Assembly (NCBI GenBank): GCA_965207385.1
Contig: CBDBLZ010000021.1
Location: 186,001-250,000, forward strand
Origin: CAZXEU01 sp965207385
Lineage (GTDB): Bacteria; Bacteroidota; Rhodothermia; Rhodothermales; Bin80
Reading direction: 5' to 3'
DNA: 64,000 nt
This document shows, piece by piece, positions 16,293 to 25,118 of the stretch. Position 1 is the first letter of the stretch. The number at the start of each line of letters is the position of its first letter. The notes under the pieces are model-generated. The model did not search any database. It was not told where the DNA came from and worked only from the letters and a program-made list of their open reading frames with translations. A program made the translations under genes and the position numbers.

Positions 16293-18500
16293 TCAACGTA
16301 TTTCGGCGCCTTGCCTAGAACCTAATTCTAAATCTTCTCCATTTGGCTCTTCGCCTTCGGTGCTTCCGATAAACAGCAGCTTCTCCCGTGCTTGGCAATC
16401 CACAAAGCGGATGTCCCAACGCTTCTCCATGAAGCTAATCAATTGAAGGCCTCGCTTGCGAATCTCATCGGGGCCCCAATCTTTGCAACGGGAGATTTCG
16501 ATTTCCGAGTGCGATCCGTCCTCATAACCATTACGGAGCTTTGTGCCATCACGGTGCTTGGGCTTCTTCTTTTCGGCGAAGGCGTCGTTCTGCAGCGAAG
16601 AGTTGATCGCGGAAGAAAGGAGCAACAGGTTCCCGAGGCTATTGCAGTACGCCTTCCGCTCTCGCCTTCGGACACCCTTGAAGGCCTGGTTCCACGCAAG
16701 CGTCTCAGATTGCGGATAAATGTGCTCGATGGAGATTCTGTCCTTCGGCGTCTTGAGCAAGTCAGCCCAATCGACCTTCTTCTGGCGACTTTTTGACAAT
16801 AGCTCCAACTCGTACTCATATAGGAAATAGCGCAAGCCGGGCCAATCGTAGTATCCCCGACCGTTCTTGAATTTTTTCTGAAGCAACAGATAGAATTCCT
16901 CGTCTGAAAAATGGCCTTCATCCGTGAACAAGTAGCGCATCCGTTCCCGTAGCCGCTTCTTAAGTTCCGCCAAATCCATTTCGCCACGGTCTATCCTGCG
17001 TACGGCGTTGCTGAATTCGGAGCTGCGATAATTGGACCGAGCTTGTGTAAGCCGGAACACGACAAAGACAAACCGCTCAATCTCTTTGAAGGCACCGATA
17101 CGCTGTGCCGCATCATCGATATTCTTCAGAATAGCCATAAGCAACGGACGAAAATACGCCATGCCAAGCCGATTTAGGCGTTGAATCCAATCGATTTCAC
17201 AATCCGTCAAATCACCGTCTGACATCAAGGGGTACCAAGTGCAGAACCAGTGGATCGAAGACGTCTTGAGGCTTCTTACGTAATCGCGAATCTCATTCGG
17301 CCGCAACTCAGCCTTAGTCTGCAGCTGGCTGCTTTTGAGCTCGTCCAGTCCGCTCTCGTCGTCCGCATTTAGGTCGGCGTCAGATGTCAGCTCGTCGGCT
17401 TCCACTTGGTCCTCCGGCTGAACGATCTGGCGATAAACACGCTGCGGTTTGAACTGCTCCTCCAGCAGAAACTTGATGTAGTCACGACTAGTCCGCCGAG
17501 AGTACTTGAAATACATCATCCAGTGAGCCCGCAGAAAGTCATCGTCGTTCAGCGGCTTCGACTTGTTGCGTCCCAACTGGAAGTAGACCTCCTTCCAAGC
17601 ATCGTTGATTTCGTTGCGGAGATTCTTGCGCTCCGCAGGATCTAGCTCCTCATCGGTGTAGAGGGTCGTCAAGTAGATCAAGCGATTCTTAAGCAGCTCC
17701 AAATCTGAAAGCGTCTTGCCTCGGTTGTTCATCGTCTCGAAGGCAACGAAAGCGTCGAACTCATCCTTGATGATATACTCGTTGACCAGGAAGCGTTTGG
17801 TCAATGTGCGATAGATGCCCTGCAGCCCTGAGATTCCTTCTGCATCGTGGCAGGCGCGCAGTCGATGTTTGAAGTAATGCTTCCCATGGCTGAGATTCAG
17901 CGTATAGAACGTCTCGGACACCGTGCCACTCCCCTGTTCGCTTAGGATCCGGTACCGCATATACCTGTCGCTTGGGTTGTCAACGGTGTAGCCGAGCTTG
18001 TAAGTGCGAAAGGCACCCCGGGCCGGCTTCACCTCGAACAGAAACCTTCTTTCGATGTGCACGACGCTGAGCGTGTCTGTCAGGTAGATTATGTCATCCG
18101 TCTTACCGTCGTTTTCTGGCAAACCGCGAAGCAATTCGACGAAGGCTTGCAGAAACAGCGTAAAGGTCGTCAGCCGCTGCTGGCCGTCGACAACGTGATA
18201 CAGCTTGTAATTATGATCTTCGACCAACCAAAATTCCTTGTCAACCTGCTTAACATCGGCTAACGGAATCTCGTTCAGAGTCAGCACCCCCGTGTAGTGG
18301 GAGCGACCATCGGGCAGGTTGACGAGATCATCCCAGAAGTCGTCCAACTGCTCGGGCCCCCAAGCGTAACCACGTTGATAGTCTGGAATTCGGAACAGTT
18401 TCTGCTCATATAGGCTGTTGAGTGATTTGGGACCGTCCACTGCAGTTTGCGTTAAATGGATTGGCTCGATAGATCCACCAAGATTACCGCCCTTAGGCAA
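16293..18500 (-). CDS. DUF262/DUF1524 (GmrSD-like) restriction endonuclease
   Basis: This 735-residue single-chain protein is of the GmrSD type, the type IV enzymes that cut modified phage DNA using a nucleotide. The N-terminal DUF262 (ParB/sulfiredoxin-like) domain shows FRIPDYQRGYAW (residues about 36-47) and the nucleotide motif VDGQQRLTTFTLF (about 104-116). The C-terminal DUF1524 HNH-like nuclease shows ISIEHIYPQSE and the downstream LGNLLLLSSAINSSL block (about residues 610-660). Between them is a long helical region with an acidic insert. No ATG is available at the N-terminus; TTG 18500 is the likely start. It lies only 8 bp beyond the stop of the upstream GWxTD-like gene. The gene is AT-richer than its neighbours and overlaps the hsdR fossil at its end. 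Confidence 0.88.
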   Translation of the reverse strand: MPKGGNLGGSIEPIHLTQTAVDGPKSLNSLYEQKLFRIPDYQRGYAWGPEQLDDFWDDLVNLPDGRSHYTGVLTLNEIPLADVKQVDKEFWLVEDHNYKLYHVVDGQQRLTTFTLFLQAFVELLRGLPENDGKTDDIIYLTDTLSVVHIERRFLFEVKPARGAFRTYKLGYTVDNPSDRYMRYRILSEQGSGTVSETFYTLNLSHGKHYFKHRLRACHDAEGISGLQGIYRTLTKRFLVNEYIIKDEFDAFVAFETMNNRGKTLSDLELLKNRLIYLTTLYTDEELDPAERKNLRNEINDAWKEVYFQLGRNKSKPLNDDDFLRAHWMMYFKYSRRTSRDYIKFLLEEQFKPQRVYRQIVQPEDQVEADELTSDADLNADDESGLDELKSSQLQTKAELRPNEIRDYVRSLKTSSIHWFCTWYPLMSDGDLTDCEIDWIQRLNRLGMAYFRPLLMAILKNIDDAAQRIGAFKEIERFVFVVFRLTQARSNYRSSEFSNAVRRIDRGEMDLAELKKRLRERMRYLFTDEGHFSDEEFYLLLQKKFKNGRGYYDWPGLRYFLYEYELELLSKSRQKKVDWADLLKTPKDRISIEHIYPQSETLAWNQAFKGVRRRERKAYCNSLGNLLLLSSAINSSLQNDAFAEKKKPKHRDGTKLRNGYEDGSHSEIEISRCKDWGPDEIRKRGLQLISFMEKRWDIRFVDCQAREKLLFIGSTEGEEPNGEDLELGSRQGAEIR

Positions 18501-18508
18501 GGCTGTTG

Positions 18509-20536
18509 CTACCTGCGCCGACGAAGCTCGAGGGACCGCGATTGCTCCGCCTCGGCACCGCTTACGGCATCCCGCACGGTGACCACCAGCTCGTAGGACC
18601 CCGCGGGTACGTCCGTGACATCGATGGCTACGTACTCGACAGCAGACCGCTCCGACGCCAGTTGCTCTTCAGCGCTTAGCGTGACGGCATCTTCTTCATC
18701 GCGCAAAGATCTGATCGAATAGGAGACACTGTATCTGCCGCCTCCCGCCTGGTGCCGCGCCAGATCGTAGATTTCAAAGTAGACGAAGACCGGGTCCGAA
18801 GTCAGGAACTCGGCGGACGGGTTCACATGCAGGAGCACGTCGTCTCGCGCACGGCCTGGGCCATCGCTCAGATCCAGCACGCTGTCGGCCAGGAGAATGT
18901 CGCTCAGCTTGAGGCCGGCGCCCTCGAACGACCGCGGCAGGTAATCAAACCGGTGCGCACCTACGTGCTGCGTCTGAAGCGACCTGACGTGGAGCGCAAA
19001 GTGAAATGCTTCCTGGGGCAAATCCGCCTGGAATCTGCCCACATACGGACCCGCCAGGCGCTTGGTCTGCCGGTACATGCCCATTCGCTGCCAAGCCACG
19101 TCATGTACCGTCATACCCGTCTCCACGTGTACCGTATCCGCCTCGGCTCCGAGCGCGGGGCCCAGCTCATCGACCGGGACCCGATAGTAGACTTCCACAA
19201 GCGTTCGGCCGTCGCGGCCTCGGAAAGACGCAGCCACATGAGGGATGTCCAGTACCTTGGTGCGCTCCGGCCACCGGTGGCGGTCTGTCGTCAGACCGGC
19301 CGTCAGGTAAACAGCGCTCTTGCGCTCTGCCTCGAGGGCATCACGGCCCACCAGCTTGCTGCTCCAGGTGGGGCCCCGCGGAATGGGGACAAAATGCCGG
19401 CTCACGCTGCAGATCGCCCGGACGCAGGTCGGCGCAAAATGGAAGACCATCAGGGAATCCTGGTAAAGCCAGGACTGGGCCTCGCCAATAGTGTAGTCAT
19501 CCGGTTCCCCGTGTCGCAGGAATACAATGCCGCGGTCGTCGAACTCGCTTCCCAGCGCATACGTGGGCGGGAAAAGGCTCGCATCTGCGGTAAATGGACT
19601 CCGGTACCAGGTTCGGTATCCGTGGAACAGATAGTGGCTTTCGGCCAGGCGCAAGCGCCGAAAGTGCTCGGCCGCACGCGCGTTGTACGGCGCTGCCGGC
19701 ATGGGATCGCGCTTGGTCCAGAATACCTCGAAGAAGGCACGGTAGCTGTCCAGGTCCTTGATGCGTTCAAATTCAGCGCGCTCTGCCGGGCTCACGATGG
19801 TCTTGATGTTGTCAAATAGCAGCAGGGCGTCGGCCACAGAGGATACAGAGGCAATGGCCTCGTGCATAGCCGCCGAGCCCCGCTCCGGGTCTTGCCGCTG
19901 AAAATACAGTCGCGCTAGCGCCAAAAGAGCCGGTACCCGAACGTGCGGGCTCTCCTGCAGGTCGGCAAATATCTCCTCCGCCGTCTGGAAGAAGGATTGA
20001 CGCGCGTACGTTTCTCCGAGAAACAGCTGCGCGAGCGGCCAGGGCTGATCCCTGAGCCACCTGCGGGCCTCCTCCGGCTCCGTCTGGACGATGTAACGCC
20101 AGTAGAACTGATGCAGGCCGACCCGGGCATGCGCTAATTCCGGCTTCAATCTGACCTGGGCTTCCGCCAGCTCGATGGCCGAGCGCAAATCTCCGCTATA
20201 TCGGCGAAGCAGCCCGTAGCGAAAAAGCACATCGTTATGCAGCGAGTCATGCCTAAGCACGTACTCGAAGTCTTCTTCGGCGGCGCCAAGCGTGTTGGCC
20301 AGTCTCGTCTGGAGCGTTCGAAACTTGCCCCTTTCCGCAAAGCTGATGCCCCGCAGATAGTGGGCCTCAAGCGAGGCGCCTCCCTCGTCGATGCGCTTGG
20401 TCAGGTGCTTGGCCGCATCGGACCATTCCTGATCCTGCATCGCCAGTTTGGCGGCACCCAGATCGTCCATCTGGACGGCGCCTACCTCCGAGTGCAAGAA
20501 GAGCAGAGGCAGGAAAAACAGCGCCTTGCGGGCCAT
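18509..20536 (-). CDS. GWxTD-like domain protein with TPR region, exported
   Basis: This 675-residue protein begins with a signal peptide (MARKALFFLPLLFLHSEVGA). Residues about 30-250 are helical repeats of TPR character, with alternating A/L/Y positions over 34-residue steps. Residues about 255-330 correspond to the GWxTD domain common in Bacteroidota: LDSYRAFFEVFWTKRDP, then DDRGIVFLRHGEPDDYTIG. The namesake motif itself is degenerate, reading EFDDRG in place of GWxTDRG. The C-terminal 250 residues are beta-rich and end in a basic RRRR tail. The function of the family is unknown; an envelope role is inferred from export. It has its own upstream gap of 160 bp and is followed closely by the DUF262 gene. 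Confidence 0.72.
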   Translation of the reverse strand: MARKALFFLPLLFLHSEVGAVQMDDLGAAKLAMQDQEWSDAAKHLTKRIDEGGASLEAHYLRGISFAERGKFRTLQTRLANTLGAAEEDFEYVLRHDSLHNDVLFRYGLLRRYSGDLRSAIELAEAQVRLKPELAHARVGLHQFYWRYIVQTEPEEARRWLRDQPWPLAQLFLGETYARQSFFQTAEEIFADLQESPHVRVPALLALARLYFQRQDPERGSAAMHEAIASVSSVADALLLFDNIKTIVSPAERAEFERIKDLDSYRAFFEVFWTKRDPMPAAPYNARAAEHFRRLRLAESHYLFHGYRTWYRSPFTADASLFPPTYALGSEFDDRGIVFLRHGEPDDYTIGEAQSWLYQDSLMVFHFAPTCVRAICSVSRHFVPIPRGPTWSSKLVGRDALEAERKSAVYLTAGLTTDRHRWPERTKVLDIPHVAASFRGRDGRTLVEVYYRVPVDELGPALGAEADTVHVETGMTVHDVAWQRMGMYRQTKRLAGPYVGRFQADLPQEAFHFALHVRSLQTQHVGAHRFDYLPRSFEGAGLKLSDILLADSVLDLSDGPGRARDDVLLHVNPSAEFLTSDPVFVYFEIYDLARHQAGGGRYSVSYSIRSLRDEEDAVTLSAEEQLASERSAVEYVAIDVTDVPAGSYELVVTVRDAVSGAEAEQSRSLELRRRR

Positions 20537-20700
20537 GGCTATTGCGGAGGCCGGAACCTATTGCCTCCCGGGACAGAGACACCTTTGCTGGCCGGGGCGA
20601 CGAAGCCCCTTTACCGTAAGTTCGGCACGGCGCGAAGCTAAGGCAAACTGCACCGCCGTCTCCCGGCGCCGCACTTCCGCCGGCACCGGGCCATCAGGCC

Positions 20701-20895
20701 CTAAATTATGGCGCTGATCTTCTGGAAGATCTCCTTCTGCGGCTCGCCGGTCTTTTCGTGAATCAGCTTCACCATCTTCCGCATATTGCCACGCGCCTTC
20801 TTCAATTCCTTGTCCGGAAACTCAGCATCGCTCCAGATAGATTCAATTTGGCTCCTCACCTGCATCCAGCTCTCATTCATCCGCTGCGTCGCCAT
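20701..20895 (-). CDS. Small CsbD-like stress protein
   Basis: This is a 64-residue, highly charged, all-helical protein. ATG 20895 is preceded by an excellent AAGGAGG ribosome-binding site, which decides the start against the upstream in-frame codon at 20922. The pattern W-x2-V-x3-I-x3-W near the N-terminus and the later LIHEKTGEPQKEI resemble CsbD family general stress proteins, which show the same spacing of tryptophans and an I-x-E-x-x-G-x-x-x-x-x-I motif. The similarity is judged by eye only. It lies 36 bp after the four-helix membrane gene, at the downstream end of the fad gene run. A GGGCC-ATCA-GGCCC hairpin (20688-20701) sits at its stop codon. Confidence 0.5.
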   Translation of the reverse strand: MATQRMNESWMQVRSQIESIWSDAEFPDKELKKARGNMRKMVKLIHEKTGEPQKEIFQKISAII

Positions 20896-20931
20896 GCCAG
20901 CCTCCTTATGATTCAACAACAACCAATTTTT

Positions 20932-21387
20932 CTACAATGCCAGGGTAAATCGGTTCCAGAACATGAGCACCAGGATGACGAGCCAGAGCAGGTGTCCTAT
21001 GCCTGTAAACATGGCAAGTCGCTTGGCATAACGGGCCCCGTTGCCGCCGCCTTCCAACGCGTTGTGCAAGCCCTTCCAGGCTGGACGGATCAGCCACAGC
21101 TGGAGCACGGTCAGCAGTACGATCAGCAAGGATGCGACGTGGTATTGAAGCTGGCCTCCGTATCCTCCGCCCAGTCCCAGGACCATCATGGAGAACAGAA
21201 ACGTGAGCAGAACGAACGTGCCCATCAGGTTCACCGTGCGGCCCATATCGCGCGAAAGCGCCAGCCCCACCTCGCCCGAGGCATCGAGTGCCGTGCGGGC
21301 TTGTCCGGCGAGCCTCAGTCCCAGGCCGAACCACGCCGCAGCCGTCAACACGTGCAGCAATACAGATATCTGAAGCAACAGGGTCAT
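20932..21387 (-). CDS. Four-helix integral membrane protein
   Basis: This 151-residue protein has four hydrophobic segments, at about residues 3-22, 52-72, 83-102 and 126-147, joined by short charged loops. The first helix includes a His (LLHVLTAAAWFG), and another His lies at GIGHLL in the last helix. Such an arrangement is seen in CopD-like or DUF2269-like haem/copper membrane proteins, but the match is not specific enough to name it. It follows fadE by 41 bp on the same strand and precedes the CsbD-like gene, so it may be co-transcribed with the beta-oxidation genes. Confidence 0.6.
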   Translation of the reverse strand: MTLLLQISVLLHVLTAAAWFGLGLRLAGQARTALDASGEVGLALSRDMGRTVNLMGTFVLLTFLFSMMVLGLGGGYGGQLQYHVASLLIVLLTVLQLWLIRPAWKGLHNALEGGGNGARYAKRLAMFTGIGHLLWLVILVLMFWNRFTLAL

Positions 21388-21428
21388 GGTGTCCGTAATG
21401 GTCCTAGTGTGATCGAACCGCGCTGCGT

Positions 21429-23882
21429 TCAGACGGCAGCGGCCTCCATTGGCTGGTGATGCCGGCGGTAGGTGTCAAGGTCAAAGGCGTCCACCTGGAT
21501 GGCCTCCCACCGCAGCGCCTCGGCACGCACTATCAGTTCTGCTTCCTCCTCCGAAATTATGCCGGCCCGTACGGCGCTCGGCAATAGATCCGCGCCGCCG
21601 CGCAGCTTGCCCGCTTTCGCGGCTCGCGAGACGCGCCTCGCCGCAGGATCGGCTTGTGATACCAGCGCAAAGGCCCGTTGCAGCTGCCCCATTGCCTCGT
21701 TCTCGCTGCGGGGCACGTAGCATCCACGGGTCTGGCGGTCCCGCTGTTTACCCGGCGTCTGCATAAGGAGTGCCACGCGACGCGTCATAGTGTCACTTGG
21801 ACCCTGCGAGAATGGGTTGAGACGCCACCAGAGAAGCACGGGGCCGCGCAGAAACCAGCGCAGCCCCCTAACGGGCAGATTCTTCAGCAGTCCCTCGAAA
21901 GCCACCTGCATGCGGGCGAACGCATGGTCCATGGCCCATCGGAAGTACGGCAAGTCCTCCTGCCTGCGCCCCTCTGCCTCGTAACGGCGAATGGTTGCGG
22001 CCGCCAGATACATCCAGGAGAAGACATCGGCGAATCTGCCCGTGACCGACTCCCGTCTCTTCAGCATGCCACCCAGGGACATCATGGCTACGTCAGCCCA
22101 GAAGGCAAAAGAGGCAGAAACCCATCCGAGCTTGCGCAGGTACCGGGCCGAAGGCCCGCGTACGGGTACGCGTTTCAGCCGGCCTCGTGTCAGTCCAAGT
22201 ACCAGGCAGCGGAAACCGTTGCGGACTACATGACCGGCATATCCCCAGATGGCACGGTCAAAGGCGCGCCGGTCTCCGGACTGGAGTGCCTCGATGGCCT
22301 GGTAGGCAAACGGATGGCAGCGTATGGCGCCCTGGCCAAAGATGATAAGCGTTCGCGTCAGGATGTTGGCGCCCTCTACCGTGATGGCAATCGGGGTAGC
22401 AATAAACGCGCCGGCCAGGAGATTGCGCGGCCCGCCGGAAATCCCGTTGCCGCCCAGGATGTCCATCGCGTCCACCACGGCCTGCCGGCCCATCTCGGTC
22501 AGATTGTACTTGACAATGGCGGTGACGACGGCCGGTGCCGCACCCTGATCAATGGCTCCCACCGTATACGTGCGCGCGGCCTCTGCCAGGTAGGCATAGC
22601 CACCGATGCGCGCCAGCGGCTCCTGCACGCCTTCAAACCGGCCTATAGGAAGCCCGAACTGCTTCCGGATGGCCGCATGCGCGCTGGCCACCAGATAGGC
22701 GGTCTTTATGCCGCCGGTGGCCACGGCCGGCAGGGAGATGCCCCTGCCGGCCGCCAGTGATTCCATTAGCATCTGCCAGCCCCGGCCGGCCCCGTCCTTG
22801 CCGCCAATGATGGCGTCCACGGGCACTACCACTCCATGTCCCTCGGTGGGTCCGTTGGCAAACGGCACTCCAAGCGGATCGTGTCGGGCGCCGGTGACAA
22901 CACCCGGCGTATCCGTTTCAATTAGCGCACACGTGATGCCGGGCTCTACTCCCTTGCCAAGCGCGTTGTCCGGATCGCGAAGCTTGAAGGCCAGTCCGAG
23001 CACGCCGGCCATAGGGGCAAGCGTGATGTAGCGCTTGTTCCAGTCCAGCCGCAGCCTGAGCTCGCCGTCCTCATCGGCGAACACGGTTCCGCTCGACTCC
23101 ATGGCTCCGGCATCAGAGCCTGCCTGTGCTTCGGTCAGCGCGAAGGCGGGTATGAGCGATGCATCGGCCAGCCTCGGCAGATAGTAGTCCCGCTGCGCCT
23201 GCGTCCCGTAGTGAATGAGCAGCTCTGCAGGTCCGAGCGAATTGGGCACCATCACCGTTGTTGCAAGCGGGCCGCACCGGCTGTGAAGCTTCATTACCAC
23301 GGCGCTGTTGGCCCGCGCCGAGAATCCCAGACCGCCGTACTCTTTCGGGATGATCATCCCGAACATTCTCTCGCGGGCGATGATATCCCATGCCTCGTGC
23401 GGAAGCTCGCGCGTCTTCCACAGCTCCCAGTCCTGCACCACGCGGCATAGCTCTTCCACGGGACCGTCCAGGAAAGCCTGCTCCTCGTCAGTCAGCGACG
23501 GATAGGACTCCGAGAGAATGCGGGCAAAGTCGGGGCGACCGGAAAAGAGCTCCCCCTCCACCCACACGGTCCCCGCCTTGAGAGCGACCTGTTCGGTCTC
23601 CGAAATCTTTGGCAGCAGCTGCAGCGCGCGCACCATGCCCATCATCGGACGCGTGACCAGTGCCCGCCTGATGGGCACCACTGCCAGTATCAATCCCGCC
23701 ACCAGCGCTACTGCCAGTACTGTCGCCGGCGCTCCCGTGCCATACAGCAGCGCCAATGCAGCCAGCACCCAGATCCACAGCCTTGCTCCGCTGTAGCCAA
23801 GCGCCAGCACCACCGCCGCCGCTGTGGCAGCCGTCCACCAGGGAGCGGACGACAACTGGTCAAACAAAGGCCACTCTGCCAT
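21429..23882 (-). CDS. fadE: Acyl-CoA dehydrogenase, FadE type
   Basis: This 817-residue flavoprotein catalyses the first step of fatty-acid beta-oxidation. It has the long FadE architecture: two N-terminal hydrophobic segments (residues about 16-72), then the acyl-CoA dehydrogenase core starting near PVEELCRVVQDWELW, with FAD-region motifs AFALTEAQAGSDAG (about residue 245) and GNGISGGPRNLL (about 490). A C-terminal DUF1974-type extension follows to the end. The length agrees with E. coli FadE at about 814 residues. The gene is the third of a minus-strand run fadN-fadA-fadE, with 24 bp between it and fadA. Membrane attachment is inferred from the N-terminal segments. Confidence 0.93.
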   Translation of the reverse strand: MAEWPLFDQLSSAPWWTAATAAAVVLALGYSGARLWIWVLAALALLYGTGAPATVLAVALVAGLILAVVPIRRALVTRPMMGMVRALQLLPKISETEQVALKAGTVWVEGELFSGRPDFARILSESYPSLTDEEQAFLDGPVEELCRVVQDWELWKTRELPHEAWDIIARERMFGMIIPKEYGGLGFSARANSAVVMKLHSRCGPLATTVMVPNSLGPAELLIHYGTQAQRDYYLPRLADASLIPAFALTEAQAGSDAGAMESSGTVFADEDGELRLRLDWNKRYITLAPMAGVLGLAFKLRDPDNALGKGVEPGITCALIETDTPGVVTGARHDPLGVPFANGPTEGHGVVVPVDAIIGGKDGAGRGWQMLMESLAAGRGISLPAVATGGIKTAYLVASAHAAIRKQFGLPIGRFEGVQEPLARIGGYAYLAEAARTYTVGAIDQGAAPAVVTAIVKYNLTEMGRQAVVDAMDILGGNGISGGPRNLLAGAFIATPIAITVEGANILTRTLIIFGQGAIRCHPFAYQAIEALQSGDRRAFDRAIWGYAGHVVRNGFRCLVLGLTRGRLKRVPVRGPSARYLRKLGWVSASFAFWADVAMMSLGGMLKRRESVTGRFADVFSWMYLAAATIRRYEAEGRRQEDLPYFRWAMDHAFARMQVAFEGLLKNLPVRGLRWFLRGPVLLWWRLNPFSQGPSDTMTRRVALLMQTPGKQRDRQTRGCYVPRSENEAMGQLQRAFALVSQADPAARRVSRAAKAGKLRGGADLLPSAVRAGIISEEEAELIVRAEALRWEAIQVDAFDLDTYRRHHQPMEAAAV

Positions 23883-23906
23883 GGTCAGTATCGCTCTTCC
23901 CAGGCC

Positions 23907-25097
23907 CTAGAGCATCAGGTTCTCGAATACGGCGGCGGCTCCCATGCCCCCGCCGATGCACATGGTGCAGAGTCCGAACCGCGTTCCGCGGCGCTTCATT
24001 TCGTGCAGCAGAGTTGCGGTCAGCTTGGCTCCCGTGCAGCCGAGCGGATGCCCGAGGGCTACGGCGCCGCCGTTTACGTTTACCCGAGACTCGTCCAGTC
24101 CCGCTTCCCGGATGACAGCCAGCGCCTGGGCGGCAAACGCCTCGTTTAGCTCTACCAACCCGATGTCGCCAAGTGAGAGTCCGCACTGTCGAAGGACTTT
24201 GCTGATGGCGTCCACCGGCCCGATGCCCATGATTTCAGGGGCTACCCCCGCCACGGCATAGCCGGCCATGCGCGCCATCGGTTCCAGGCCCAGCTCGCGA
24301 ACCATCGAACCCTGCATTACTACGGTCGCTGCTGCACCATCAGACATCTGCGAAGAATTGCCGGCGGTCACGGTGCCGCCACTGCGGAAGACGGGCTTGA
24401 GTTTCGCCAGAGCCTCCAGAGAGGTATCCGGCCTGGGCCCCTCATCTACCGACACGGTCTCGGTGGCGGTGCGCGCAACTCCGTCCGCGAATGAGGTGGA
24501 AGTAACTTCCAGCGGAACGATCTCTTCGGCAAAGCGGCCCGAGGAGATGGCGTCCATGGCCCTGCGGTGTGACTGGAGCGAGAAGCGGTCCTGTTCCTCA
24601 CGTACAATGCCAAATTTCTCTGCCAGGTTTTCCGCCGTATTGCCCATGGAGATGTATACTTCCGGGCGCGCCTCGGCAGTTTGCGGGTCAGGCTGGAAAT
24701 AGTAGCCGCTCATGGGCACGAGGCTCATCGACTCGGTGCCGCCAGCCACCACGCACGCAGCATGGCCCGCTGCTATGGCCTGGCACGCCATGGCTATGGT
24801 CTGAAGACCGGACGAACAGAAACGGTTCACCGTGGCGCCCGGCACGCTGTCGGGAAGTCCGGCCTGCCCCGCAATTATGCGGGCCACATTCATGCCCTGA
24901 GACCCCTCGGGAAACGCGCAACCCATCAGCACGTCGTCGACGCGTGCCGGCTCCAGGCCAGGCGTGCGGCGCACCGCTTCACGCACTACGGCCGCACCCA
25001 TCTGTTCGGGGCGCATCTGGCGCAGCTTGCCCCTCTTCGCCTTGCCTACGGCGGTGCGCAGGCTCGTCAGGATATAGGCTGAGTCGTTGGATTCCAT
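23907..25097 (-). CDS. fadA: Acetyl-CoA C-acyltransferase (3-ketoacyl-CoA thiolase)
   Basis: This 396-residue thiolase carries out the last step of beta-oxidation. All catalytic residues are visible: the nucleophile in NRFCSSGLQTIAMA near Cys93, the His in GGAVALGHPLGCTGA near residue 350, and the second Cys in LCTMCIGGGMGAA near residue 380. The length is normal and the ATG at 25097 starts a typical sequence. It lies 21 bp after the stop of the multifunctional hydroxyacyl-CoA dehydrogenase gene and 24 bp before fadE, so the three form an operon in the same order as Bacillus fadN-fadA-fadE. Confidence 0.96.
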   Translation of the reverse strand: MESNDSAYILTSLRTAVGKAKRGKLRQMRPEQMGAAVVREAVRRTPGLEPARVDDVLMGCAFPEGSQGMNVARIIAGQAGLPDSVPGATVNRFCSSGLQTIAMACQAIAAGHAACVVAGGTESMSLVPMSGYYFQPDPQTAEARPEVYISMGNTAENLAEKFGIVREEQDRFSLQSHRRAMDAISSGRFAEEIVPLEVTSTSFADGVARTATETVSVDEGPRPDTSLEALAKLKPVFRSGGTVTAGNSSQMSDGAAATVVMQGSMVRELGLEPMARMAGYAVAGVAPEIMGIGPVDAISKVLRQCGLSLGDIGLVELNEAFAAQALAVIREAGLDESRVNVNGGAVALGHPLGCTGAKLTATLLHEMKRRGTRFGLCTMCIGGGMGAAAVFENLML

Positions 25098-25118
25098 GGT
25101 CAGGGTGCGCAGGGCAGT

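Larger units (their letters stand above)
15480..16318 (-). pseudogene. Decayed hsdR (type I restriction subunit R) fragment
   Basis: On the minus strand, translation downstream of the DUF262 gene gives the HsdR N-terminus: HVEKPLFDQLAWLGWVVIDL, then FSEVVLAPVVHERLKVVNRW, then NLQCQVRF and an EYK where the nuclease motif E-x-K is expected. After this the frame shifts; the next frame reads PELFDQLLQFSE and a stop, resembling the DQLLRYSN segment of HsdR. Some 60-70 residues seem deleted. NLLDLIQDLTLF and IKVVGRCQQFHMMNQ then follow, matching the linker before the helicase domain, with an in-frame amber stop and a 2-bp indel between the two copies of a tandem duplication. The helicase domain is absent. 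No hsdM or hsdS is present. It starts by overlapping the end of the DUF262 gene. This is a fossil, not a gene. Confidence 0.75.
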
